From the IMG/VR virus record IMGVR_UViG_3300015603_000020, positions 1 to 24,733 of that record: a stretch of 24,733 nt of DNA. One strand, 5' to 3'. Below the pieces are notes generated by a model. That model saw nothing but the letters and a program-made list of their open reading frames with translations. It had not been told where the DNA came from and did no database searches. Positions 1 to 3,828 of this stretch are shown here, one piece after another; the stretch's first letter is position 1; each line of letters starts with the position of its first letter. Source of the stretch: a virus. Made by a program: the position numbers and the translations under genes.

Positions 1-32
1 TAAAAACCTTGTAGACTAACTACCATGCTTTT

Positions 33-83
33 GTGATTGTTCCGCTTTGCCATTGTGGTAGCGGGAACCGTGGCGTCAATCAC
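33..83. other. Long imperfect hairpin at left edge of tRNA cluster
   Basis: GTGATTG (33-39) pairs perfectly with CAATCAC (77-83). Inside, TTCCGC (40-45) can pair with GCGGGAA (61-67) with one bulge, and TGCCA/TGGTA closes a short loop. It lies 10 nt beyond the CCA end of the tRNA-Leu gene on the leftward transcript. It has no T-loop, so it is not a tRNA. It may be a processing or stability element; function unknown. Confidence 0.5.
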
Positions 84-93
84 ATAATTTAAG

Positions 94-177
94 TGGTGCC
101 CTGGGCGAGATTCGAACTCGCAACCCTTTCGGGGACGGCTTCTTAGACCGCTATGTAAACCGTTCCATCACCGGGGC
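94..177 (-). tRNA. tRNA-Leu (anticodon AAG as read)
   Basis: Class II tRNA of 84 nt with encoded CCA. The acceptor stem is 7 bp with a C5/A68 mismatch, the T-arm GCGAG-TTCGAAT-CTCGC is perfect, and there is a long variable arm (CCC/GGG). Aligned to bacterial tRNA-Leu, the anticodon loop reads CTAAGAA, giving AAG at 34-36. A34 in a Leu tRNA is rare in bacteria. The anticodon stem contains two wobble pairs, so the anticodon is less certain than the Leu identity. Confidence 0.85.
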
Positions 178-182
178 ATTAT

Positions 183-258
183 TGGTACGACCTACAGGAA
201 TCGAACCTGTTTCATGTGCTCTTCAGGCACCTGCTATAACCATATCAGCTAAAGTCGC
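183..258 (-). tRNA. tRNA-Phe (GAA)
   Basis: 76 nt with encoded CCA. Acceptor GCGACTT/AGGTCGT, anticodon loop CTGAAGA (GAA) and T-loop TTCGATT are all canonical. The next tRNA upstream on the leftward transcript (Trp) ends 7 nt away. Confidence 0.93.
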
Positions 259-265
259 ATTATTT

Positions 266-339
266 TGGCGGGCCGACTAGGACTCGAACCTAGACTAACG
301 GTTTTGGAGACCGCAATGCTGCCATTACACTACCAACCC
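266..339 (-). tRNA. tRNA-Trp (CCA), copy 1
   Basis: 74 nt with encoded CCA. The anticodon stem GCGGT/ACCGT encloses the loop CTCCAAA, so the anticodon is CCA. Discriminator G73 agrees with Trp. The T-arm CTAGG-TTCGAGT-CCTAG is perfect. Confidence 0.92.
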
Positions 340-358
340 TTAAAATATCTATAAAACA

Positions 359-434
359 TGGCAAGCCGTGAGCGATTCGAACGCCCATCACGCAGGATTG
401 GAATCTGCTGTTCTGCCAATTGGAACTAACGACT
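359..434 (-). tRNA. tRNA, Trp-like (CCA), copy 2
   Basis: 76 nt with encoded CCA, acceptor AAGTCGT/ACGGCTT, D-stem GTTC/GAAC and T-arm GGGCG-TTCGAAT-CGCTC. Counting from the D-arm, the 7-nt anticodon loop is TTCCAAT, so the anticodon reads CCA (Trp). A1-U72 and G73 fit bacterial Trp identity. The pair closing the anticodon loop is an A/C mismatch, so this may be a diverging second Trp tRNA or a changed-specificity tRNA. Duplicate Trp tRNAs side by side are unusual. Confidence 0.75.
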
Positions 435-440
435 TATATT

Positions 441-516
441 TGGCTCCACAAATAGGATTCGAACCTATCTCTTCGGATTAACAGTCCGGGGTACTCACCA
501 AGAATACGATTGTGGA
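441..516 (-). tRNA. tRNA-Asn (GTT), copy 1
   Basis: 76 nt with encoded CCA, perfect acceptor TCCACAA/TTGTGGA, anticodon loop CTGTTAA (GTT) and discriminator G73 typical of Asn. A second Asn-GTT tRNA lies at 2574-2648. Confidence 0.93.
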
Positions 517-524
517 ATAGAAAC

Positions 525-600
525 TGGTATCCAGAGTAGGGTTCAAACCTACAACCTCTCGCCTATCAAGCAAGTACTCTATCAATTGAGTTATCCGGAT
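525..600 (-). tRNA. tRNA-Ile (GAT), copy 1
   Basis: 76 nt with encoded CCA, acceptor ATCCGGA/TCTGGAT, anticodon stem CTTGC/GCGAG and loop TTGATAG (GAT). The T-arm GTAGG-TTTGAAC-CCTAC is perfect. Its 5' end is 6 nt from the stop codon of the DUF3307-like gene, so mRNA and tRNA are probably on one transcript. Confidence 0.92.
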
Positions 601-606
601 AAAATA

Positions 607-987
607 TTAAACTAAAACTAATATAAATGTCAAACAAGCATAGACAACTGAGTGTAAAAACTGATCCATGTTTACTATCCAACTAAATCTTCTGCTATAT
701 TCTAGATTGTACCTACACTTAACCCCGAAGAAAGCAGATACTGAATCTATTAAATAATGCGATATCAGATCTAGCATACCCAGTGATACACAGACCAGAA
801 ACGGAAAAGACATCATATAAAGTATAAACATTGTTGCTATACCGTGTAATACGATATGTATATACCAGATGGGTCGATGCGGCGTGGTTATATCTCTTGA
901 TCCATAGGATGAATAAACAGGAAAATCTATGATTAGGTGTTTTAGCAATAAAGCGAATAATACATAAAAAATAACACCGATAGACAT
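607..987 (-). CDS. DUF3307-like integral membrane protein
   Basis: This 126-residue protein is almost entirely hydrophobic, with about four membrane segments. It matches the DUF3307 pattern of phage and bacterial membrane proteins: HLIID at 17-21, H44 and H48 in the second helix, H77 and D81 near the end of the third, and DQFLH at 108-112. The conserved His/Asp residues lying in or near membrane helices suggest a metal site or a catalytic centre, but no activity is known for the family. Start at 987: AGGA lies 8 nt upstream, and a late-type motif GATAAATA (1007-1014) ends 19 nt before the ATG. The gene sits between tRNA-Gly and tRNA-Ile. The family call rests on remembered motif spacing, not a search. 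Confidence 0.75.
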   Translation of the reverse strand: MSIGVIFYVLFALLLKHLIIDFPVYSSYGSRDITTPHRPIWYIHIVLHGIATMFILYMMSFPFLVCVSLGMLDLISHYLIDSVSAFFGVKCRYNLEYSRRFSWIVNMDQFLHSVVYACLTFILVLV

Positions 988-1006
988 TATCTATTTCCTA
1001 AATATA

Positions 1007-1014
1007 TATTTATC
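1007..1014 (-). promoter_or_regulatory. Late-type promoter motif GATAAATA
   Basis: GATAAATA on the minus strand ends 19 nt before the ATG of the DUF3307-like gene. It resembles the T4 late promoter TATAAATA except for the first base. The same spacing is seen at 9180-9187 and 10658-10665. Confidence 0.6.
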
Positions 1015-1028
1015 GATAATCCATGTTT

Positions 1029-1100
1029 TGGAGCGGGCGACAGGATTCGAACCTGCATCTTTCAGCTTGGAAGGCTAAACGTATTCCACAAACCGCACGC
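1029..1100 (-). tRNA. tRNA-Gly (TCC)
   Basis: 72 nt with encoded CCA, acceptor GCGTGCG/CGCCCGC with one central U/C mismatch, anticodon loop CTTCCAA (TCC), discriminator U73 as in Gly, and T-arm GCAGG-TTCGAAT-CCTGT. Confidence 0.88.
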
Positions 1101-1102
1101 AT

Positions 1103-1345
1103 TTATTCTGTAATTATCAACTGATACGTTGAATTTTGTGTTTCGACGATAAGAGAATCATCTTGTTCTGTGATATTCTTTACACAACTTGTTGTGATAA
1201 GCCGTACACCACCGGCAAAGGCCAGTGATTCACCGATTAAGGCAAATGATTCGCCAATAACTGGGTAATCTTGGCAGGTTCCGTGGACAGTATCGGTCCT
1301 AACTCTTGTACCACCCTTGACTTTGCTCATCGTAACATTATACAT
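1103..1345 (-). CDS. Conserved-looking small phage protein, function unknown
   Basis: An 80-residue protein ends 3 nt before the 5' end of tRNA-Gly. The open frame extends further upstream, but that extension runs through the tRNA-Val gene. I chose the ATG at 1345 because AAAGGA lies just upstream; a second in-frame ATG is at 1330. The body contains GTRVRTDTVHGT followed by paired GES segments and ends in a polar strand-rich tail, suggesting a small all-beta domain. I recognise the general style from myovirus genomes, but no function can be assigned. It has no signal peptide or membrane segment. Co-transcription with the flanking tRNAs is likely. Confidence 0.65.
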   Translation of the reverse strand: MYNVTMSKVKGGTRVRTDTVHGTCQDYPVIGESFALIGESLAFAGGVRLITTSCVKNITEQDDSLIVETQNSTYQLIITE

Positions 1346-1395
1346 AAGTTTCCTTTGTGTTGCTACATTATAGTATAGATAAACACACTTGTCTA

Positions 1396-1510
1396 TGGTG
1401 CCGCTGCCGGGAATCGAACACCGGATCAACTCCTTGTAATGGAAATTGAATGCTGTACGGATCCTTGACAGGATCACTTTATAGTGGTTTTACCATTAAA
1501 CTACAGCGAC
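1396..1510 (-). tRNA. tRNA-Val (TAC), interrupted by about 40 nt in the anticodon stem
   Basis: The ends form a good tRNA: acceptor GTCGCTG/CAGCGGC, A73 and CCA, D-arm GTTT...AAAC, and loop ATTACAA (anticodon TAC, U33 present). The 3' half of the anticodon stem is GGAGT (1429-1433). Its partner ACTCC is split into ACT (1483-1485) and CC (1441-1442) by 1443-1482. Without the insert the molecule is a normal 75-nt tRNA-Val. The T-stem carries one extra base (CCGGTG against CCCGG), so the gene may instead be decaying. The insert folds as GATCC-TGTCAA-GGATC. Confidence 0.7.
1443..1482 (-). other. 40-nt insert within tRNA-Val (intron-like or mobile hairpin)
   Basis: This segment separates bases 29 and 30 of the tRNA-Val anticodon stem; the boundaries are uncertain by a base or two. 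It is far too short for a group I or II intron and has no ORF. A 16-nt stretch of it matches the spacer hairpin at 3601-3654 at 14 positions (AAGRATCCGTNCAGCA), suggesting a shared origin. Confidence 0.55.
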
Positions 1511-1677
1511 ATTATCGGAGATCGACTAATAATATATCATAGTGATCATCAGTCCATATTGGTGTCCCGCTTATACCCTACAATATGCATCAAGAGACAC
1601 AGGAGATCATAGGAGCCGAACATAAAGTGGTCCCAACAGTTAGTGTATAACATAGTAACTAAGTAGTCGAGATAAAG
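1511..1677. other. Spacer between tRNA-Val and tRNA-Lys
   Basis: No convincing ORF or tRNA here. Two tRNA-3'-end-like pieces appear on the minus strand: GGGACCA ending at 1628, followed by CTTTAT just as tRNA-Lys is, and GGGACACCA near 1559-1567. They may be relics of lost tRNAs. An inverted 7-mer TCGACTA/TAGTCGA sits near the two ends. Confidence 0.4.
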
Positions 1678-1753
1678 TGGTGGGTTGCAGGGGAGTCAAA
1701 CCCCTCTAGTACTGGGTAAGAGCCAGTTGCATCAGTCGCTCTGCCAACAACCC
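1678..1753 (-). tRNA. tRNA-Lys (CTT)
   Basis: 76 nt with encoded CCA, acceptor GGGTTGT/GCAACCC, anticodon stem ACTGG/CCAGT and loop CTCTTAC (CTT), discriminator A73. The T-arm GGGG-TTTGACT-CCCC is well paired. Confidence 0.92.
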
Positions 1754-1757
1754 GAAA

Positions 1758-1832
1758 TGGTACTGCTGAACGGTTTCGATCCGTCTTCCACTGATTGAAG
1801 GTCAGTTATCCTAGCCATTAGACGACAGCAGT
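1758..1832 (-). tRNA. tRNA-Glu (TTC), with C33
   Basis: 75 nt with encoded CCA, perfect acceptor ACTGCTG/CAGCAGT, D-arm like bacterial Glu (GTCT...AGGA) and a perfect 5-bp anticodon stem ACTGA/TCAGT. The loop is CCTTCAA, so position 33 is C where U is nearly universal, and the T-loop starts with A rather than T. The first 15 nt overlap the end of the PQ-loop gene, whose TAA stop is in the D-arm. Confidence 0.82.
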
Positions 1833-2069
1833 ATTAAATTTGTATCTAACTACGACAATCAAACACACAATGTTTAATCCGTAATTAAGGAGTAATGGGT
1901 AATCTTGCTTAGGTAATACATATGCGGCAGTCAATAATTCACCGACCAACCACATTGTTAAGAATGCGTTAGATATCCCGTCTGAATGTTTTTGCTTATA
2001 TGATTCCCAGGCAAGCGGTACAGAACATAATGCAAGAAATATACTACCTATCCAGCCTATTATTTCCAT
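1818..2069 (-). CDS. PQ-loop / SemiSWEET-like small membrane protein
   Basis: This 83-residue protein has three predicted membrane helices (about 4-20, 35-52, 58-75), the size and layout of a bacterial SemiSWEET half-transporter. The stretch CSVPLAWESYKQKHSDGIS (15-33) matches the PQ-loop segment after helix 1, with the usual Pro-Gln here Pro18-Leu19. Family members dimerise and move small sugars or related solutes; a substrate cannot be inferred. AGAGGTAG lies just upstream of the ATG. Only 15 nt separate the start from the CCA end of the preceding tRNA-Ile, so tRNA trimming could create the mRNA 5' end. The stop lies inside tRNA-Glu, so RNase P cleavage of that tRNA would cut the stop codon off the message. 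Confidence 0.75.
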   Translation of the reverse strand: MEIIGWIGSIFLALCSVPLAWESYKQKHSDGISNAFLTMWLVGELLTAAYVLPKQDYPLLLNYGLNIVCLIVVVRYKFNTAVV

Positions 2070-2084
2070 ACTCTACCTCTATAT

Positions 2085-2159
2085 TGGTACCCAGTCAAGG
2101 AGTCGAACCTTGGTTTAACGATTATCGGTCGTTTGTTCTAACCATTGAACTAACCGGGC
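2085..2159 (-). tRNA. tRNA-Ile (GAT), copy 2, with C33
   Basis: 75 nt with encoded CCA, acceptor GCCCGGT/ACTGGGT, D-stem GTTC/GAAC, perfect anticodon stem AACGA/TCGTT and perfect T-arm CAAGG-TTCGACT-CCTTG. The loop is CCGATAA: anticodon GAT with C at position 33. It is not a close copy of tRNA-Ile at 525-600. Confidence 0.82.
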
Positions 2160-2168
2160 AATTAAAAT

Positions 2169-2242
2169 TGGTCAGGGTAGGTAGAATCGAACTACCGCTT
2201 CAACGCTCCGAAGGTCGTATGATACCATTTCATCATACCCTG
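2169..2242 (-). tRNA. tRNA-Pro (CGG)
   Basis: 74 nt with encoded CCA. Perfect acceptor CAGGGTA/TACCCTG with C1-G72 and A73, the bacterial Pro identity elements, and T-arm GGTAG-TTCGATT-CTACC. The anticodon loop reads TTCGGAG (CGG), closed by a C/C mismatch, so the anticodon is somewhat less certain than the amino acid. Confidence 0.75.
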
Positions 2243-2278
2243 AATTAAATTATAGTAGGCGACACACAAGATAATTAA

Positions 2279-2342
2279 GTTGCGCTTCGATCTTTAACGA
2301 CAGCAAGCTATCCGCAACACCTTCTCTGAAGCTAACCGCTTC
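2279..2342 (-). other. Structured spacer downstream of tRNA-Pro(TGG)
   Basis: GAAGC-GGTTA-GCTTC (2328-2342) is a perfect 5-bp hairpin. It is followed on the transcript by GTTGCG/CGCAAC (2279-2284 with 2313-2318) enclosing GATAG-CTTG-CTGTC. No T-loop, so not a tRNA. It starts about 11 nt after a tRNA CCA, as other spacer hairpins do. Confidence 0.45.
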
Positions 2343-2353
2343 ACTATAAAAAT

Positions 2354-2429
2354 TGGTCTCCGTACCAAGATTTGAACTTGGACCGCCTGGCTCCAGACCA
2401 GCTACGCTACCAGATTACGCCATACAGAG
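2354..2429 (-). tRNA. tRNA-Pro (TGG), with C33
   Basis: 76 nt with encoded CCA, acceptor CTCTGTA/TACGGAG with C1-G72 and A73 as in Pro, T-arm CCAAG-TTCAAAT-CTTGG. The anticodon arm aligns with bacterial Pro-UGG: CTGG-TCTGGAG-CCAG, giving TGG. Position 33 is C, and the outermost anticodon-stem pair is G/G. Confidence 0.82.
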
Positions 2430-2440
2430 ATTAAAAAATT

Positions 2441-2491
2441 GTTTAGTTAGGTAGAGTAAATTCAAAGTCTACTAGTTATACTTAACTAAAC
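2441..2491 (-). other. Spacer hairpin with TTAAGTATAA motif (element 1)
   Basis: GTTTAGTTA (2441-2449) pairs perfectly over 9 bp with TAACTAAAC (2483-2491), with an inner GTAGA/TCTAC stem. The minus-strand 5' arm contains TTAAGTATAA (2476-2485), shared with two other spacer hairpins. On the leftward transcript a T-run follows 3 nt later, so weak termination is possible. Confidence 0.5.
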
Positions 2492-2498
2492 GAAAGAA

Positions 2499-2569
2499 AT
2501 TGTTAGTAGGTTACAGGCAAGTTATGCGCCTTGACTCACGATCAGGCCGTGGGCCTTATACTTAACAAT
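2499..2569 (-). other. Spacer hairpin with TTAAGTATAA motif (element 2)
   Basis: ATTGTTA (2499-2505) pairs with TAACAAT (2563-2569). The minus-strand 5' arm carries TTAAGTATAA (2556-2565) and the interior holds a perfect AGGCC-GTG-GGCCT hairpin (2544-2556). It begins 4 nt after the CCA of tRNA-Asn copy 2. Confidence 0.5.
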
Positions 2570-2573
2570 AAAT

Positions 2574-2648
2574 TGGCTCCCCAGGGTGGGATCGAACCAC
2601 CGACATACGGATTAACAGTCCGGCGTTCTACCTCTGAACTACTAGGGA
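2574..2648 (-). tRNA. tRNA-Asn (GTT), copy 2
   Basis: 75 nt with encoded CCA, acceptor TCCCTAG/CTGGGGA, anticodon loop CTGTTAA (GTT), discriminator G73, T-arm GGTGG-TTCGATC-CCACC. Anticodon arm nearly matches copy 1 but acceptor and T-arm differ. Confidence 0.93.
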
Positions 2649-2655
2649 ATTGATT

Positions 2656-2729
2656 TGGTGGAGGATGCGAGAATCGAACTCGCGAATGAGCCTTGCAAAG
2701 GCACCGGTTTCCCGCTAGCCTAATCCCCC
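2656..2729 (-). tRNA. tRNA-Ala (TGC), copy 1
   Basis: 74 nt with encoded CCA, acceptor GGGGGAT/ATCCTCC, anticodon loop TTTGCAA (TGC), discriminator A73, and perfect T-arm GCGAG-TTCGATT-CTCGC. One T/T mismatch in the anticodon stem. Confidence 0.88.
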
Positions 2730-2748
2730 AGAACATTACTTATACATA

Positions 2749-2823
2749 TGGTGCCCAATGTCGGAATCGAATCGACGATCTTCTCTTTACGAAAGAGCTG
2801 CTGTACCACTAAGCTAATCGGGC
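2749..2823 (-). tRNA. tRNA-Thr (CGT)
   Basis: 75 nt with encoded CCA, acceptor GCCCGAT/ATTGGGC, anticodon loop TTCGTAA (CGT) on a 4-bp stem with one outer mismatch, and T-arm GTCGA-TTCGATT-CCGAC. Complements the Thr-TGT tRNA next to it by reading ACG. Confidence 0.84.
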
Positions 2824-2827
2824 AAAC

Positions 2828-2894
2828 GACTTAAGTAGTGGGTTCAATACTCCCATTTTGTTGCTATTGTCAGTAACACGCTTATACTTAAATC
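2828..2894 (-). other. Spacer hairpin with TTAAGTATAA motif (element 3)
   Basis: GACTTAAGTA (2828-2837) pairs with TACTTAAATC (2885-2894): 10 bp with one wobble. The interior can form two arms: a 4-bp stem TGGG/CCCA and a GTTACT...AGCAAC stem with one mismatch. The minus-strand 5' arm has TTAAGTATAA (2882-2891). It begins 5 nt after the CCA of tRNA-Thr(TGT). Confidence 0.55.
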
Positions 2895-2899
2895 AGAAT

Positions 2900-2973
2900 T
2901 GGTGCCCCCAAGACGAATCGAACGCCTATAGACTGATTACAAAACAGTCGTAATACCTTTATACGATAAGGGC
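2900..2973 (-). tRNA. tRNA-Thr (TGT)
   Basis: 74 nt with encoded CCA, acceptor GCCCTTA/TGGGGGC with two wobble pairs, anticodon loop TTTGTAA (TGT) closed by a T/T mismatch, T-arm AGGCG-TTCGATT-CGTCT. The 5' end is 5 nt from the stop of the next gene. Confidence 0.86.
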
Positions 2974-2978
2974 TAAAT

Positions 2979-3248
2979 CTATTGTAATTGTTGTAGCATT
3001 TCTGCTAATCTAACTTTGATCTGTTCTATATCAGGATCTTCATAAAATTGTGTAGATAGAAATTCATTTAATTTTTGTCTGAACGGGATAATCTTACTAT
3101 TAAGAAAACTATTGAGGCGTATACCTCTCAATTTCTTAAACATCTGTAAATCTGCATATAAGACGGAAAATTCTTTTTCATAATCTTCTGATAATTGTTT
3201 TATTACAATTATACTGCGATTTATATTTTCGATCTCAAATAATCTCAC
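2979..3248 (-). CDS. Small charged protein of unknown function
   Basis: An 89-residue, highly charged, mostly helical protein (KQLSEDYEKEF near residue 17, C-terminal KVRLAEMLQQLQ). It has no membrane segment or recognisable motif. The start is a GTG at 3248 that overlaps the TGA of the upstream gene (GTGA), a classical translational-coupling arrangement. Downstream is tRNA-Thr, 5 nt away. Its pairing with the equally small upstream protein suggests the two act together or are produced in fixed ratio. I do not recognise the family. Confidence 0.65.
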   Translation of the reverse strand: MRLFEIENINRSIIVIKQLSEDYEKEFSVLYADLQMFKKLRGIRLNSFLNSKIIPFRQKLNEFLSTQFYEDPDIEQIKVRLAEMLQQLQ

Positions 3249-3409
3249 TTAATGTCATCCTCTATCACAACGTTATATTCATTTATTTCGTCTTCTGTGA
3301 GACTCTCTCTTATGAATTTACTTCTATCTTTTCTAAATTCCTTCAACCACGCAATCTGTTCTTCACAGAATTCGACCAGTTGTTCTTCATTTTCTATAGT
3401 TCTTTGCAT
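3245..3409 (-). CDS. Small acidic protein of unknown function
   Basis: A 54-residue, Glu-rich helical protein (EEQLVEFCEEQIAWLKEF at about 8-25; acidic C-terminus). The open frame extends upstream through a hairpin spacer and tRNA-Asp, but GGAG lies 5 nt before the ATG at 3409, so I start there; another in-frame ATG is 18 nt upstream. Its TGA overlaps the GTG of the following gene. No family recognised. Confidence 0.62.
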   Translation of the reverse strand: MQRTIENEEQLVEFCEEQIAWLKEFRKDRSKFIRESLTEDEINEYNVVIEDDIK

Positions 3410-3450
3410 ACTATCTCCATAGTTCATGCAAGTACTTATCAAGATAAAGC

Positions 3451-3504
3451 AGACTACACATTTGGTTTCATTTACAGTGAATTTTAAAGTGCTGTAGGTA
3501 GTCT
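3451..3504 (-). other. Spacer hairpin, CAGCAC type (copy A)
   Basis: AGACTAC (3451-3457) pairs with GTAGTCT (3498-3504), with an inner minus-strand TTCA-CTGTAAA-TGAA loop. It begins 8 nt after the CCA of tRNA-Asp. It aligns with copy B at 3601-3654, sharing CAGCAC and TAAAATTCA on the minus strand. The outer stems differ in sequence but both pair fully. Confidence 0.6.
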
Positions 3505-3512
3505 TTGAATAT

Positions 3513-3588
3513 TGGCGCCGTAGACGGGAATTAAACCCGCCGCGAACTGATAGACAGTCAGTTATCACCATCAGGTGGACTCTACGGC
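3513..3588 (-). tRNA. tRNA-Asp (GTC)
   Basis: 76 nt with encoded CCA, perfect acceptor GCCGTAG/CTACGGC, perfect anticodon stem ACTGA/TCAGT, loop CTGTCTA (GTC), discriminator G73 as required for Asp. The T-loop is TTTAATT. Confidence 0.91.
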
Positions 3589-3600
3589 ATAAATTAAAAC

Positions 3601-3654
3601 AGAATCCTTATTTTTCAATTAAAAGTTGAATTTTATAGGTGCTGAACGGATTCT
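3601..3654 (-). other. Spacer hairpin, CAGCAC type (copy B)
   Basis: AGAATCC (3601-3607) pairs with GGATTCT (3648-3654), and the inner stem is TTCAA-CTTTTAA-TTGAA on the minus strand. It begins 7 nt after the CCA of tRNA-Ala copy 2. It is homologous to copy A with compensating changes in the outer stem, and part of it resembles the insert in tRNA-Val. Confidence 0.6.
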
Positions 3655-3661
3655 TTAAATT

Positions 3662-3737
3662 TGGTGGACCTGTGGAGGATCGAACTCCAATCTAAGCATT
3701 GCAAGTGCCTCGTGTACCCCAGTATCACTACAAGCCC
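3662..3737 (-). tRNA. tRNA-Ala (TGC), copy 2
   Basis: 76 nt with encoded CCA, acceptor GGGCTTG/CAGGTCC, anticodon stem AGGCA/TGCTT, loop CTTGCAA (TGC), discriminator A73, T-arm TGGAG-TTCGATC-CTCCA. Confidence 0.9.
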
Positions 3738-3742
3738 ATATT

Positions 3743-3828
3743 TGGTGATGCATGATGGTAACGATCCATCAGAGCTATCAAGCGCCGACTTTACAGGCCG
3801 GACCGTCTCCTTAACGGTATAATGCACC
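3743..3828 (-). tRNA. tRNA-Tyr (GTA)
   Basis: 86-nt class II tRNA with encoded CCA, acceptor GGTGCAT/ATGCATC, anticodon stem CCGGC/GTCGG, loop CTGTAAA (GTA), a long variable arm as in bacterial Tyr, and T-stem GATGG/CCATC. The T-loop begins with A. It is the first tRNA of the leftward cluster. Confidence 0.9.

Noticed and set aside
628-633. TTGACA within the 3' end of the DUF3307-like gene as a promoter for tRNA-Ile and beyond
   Set aside because: The -10 at 17-18 nt is poor; may be chance in AT-rich sequence.
1459-1476. tRNA-Asp(GTC) reading of the hairpin within the tRNA-Val insert
   Set aside because: The loop is 6 or 8 nt, the discriminator is A rather than G73, and an absurdly long variable arm would be needed.
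1346-1477. Upstream extension of the 80-residue gene
   Set aside because: It passes through tRNA-Val; the start at 1345 has a good ribosome-binding site.
1443-1482. Group I or group II self-splicing intron in tRNA-Val
   Set aside because: Only about 40 nt, with no conserved core; cannot self-splice.
1511-1677. Additional full tRNA
   Set aside because: Two CCA-like ends are present but no T-loop or matching 5' halves.
2000-2736. Short open frames across tRNA genes
   Set aside because: They run through well-folded tRNAs and translate cloverleaf sequence.
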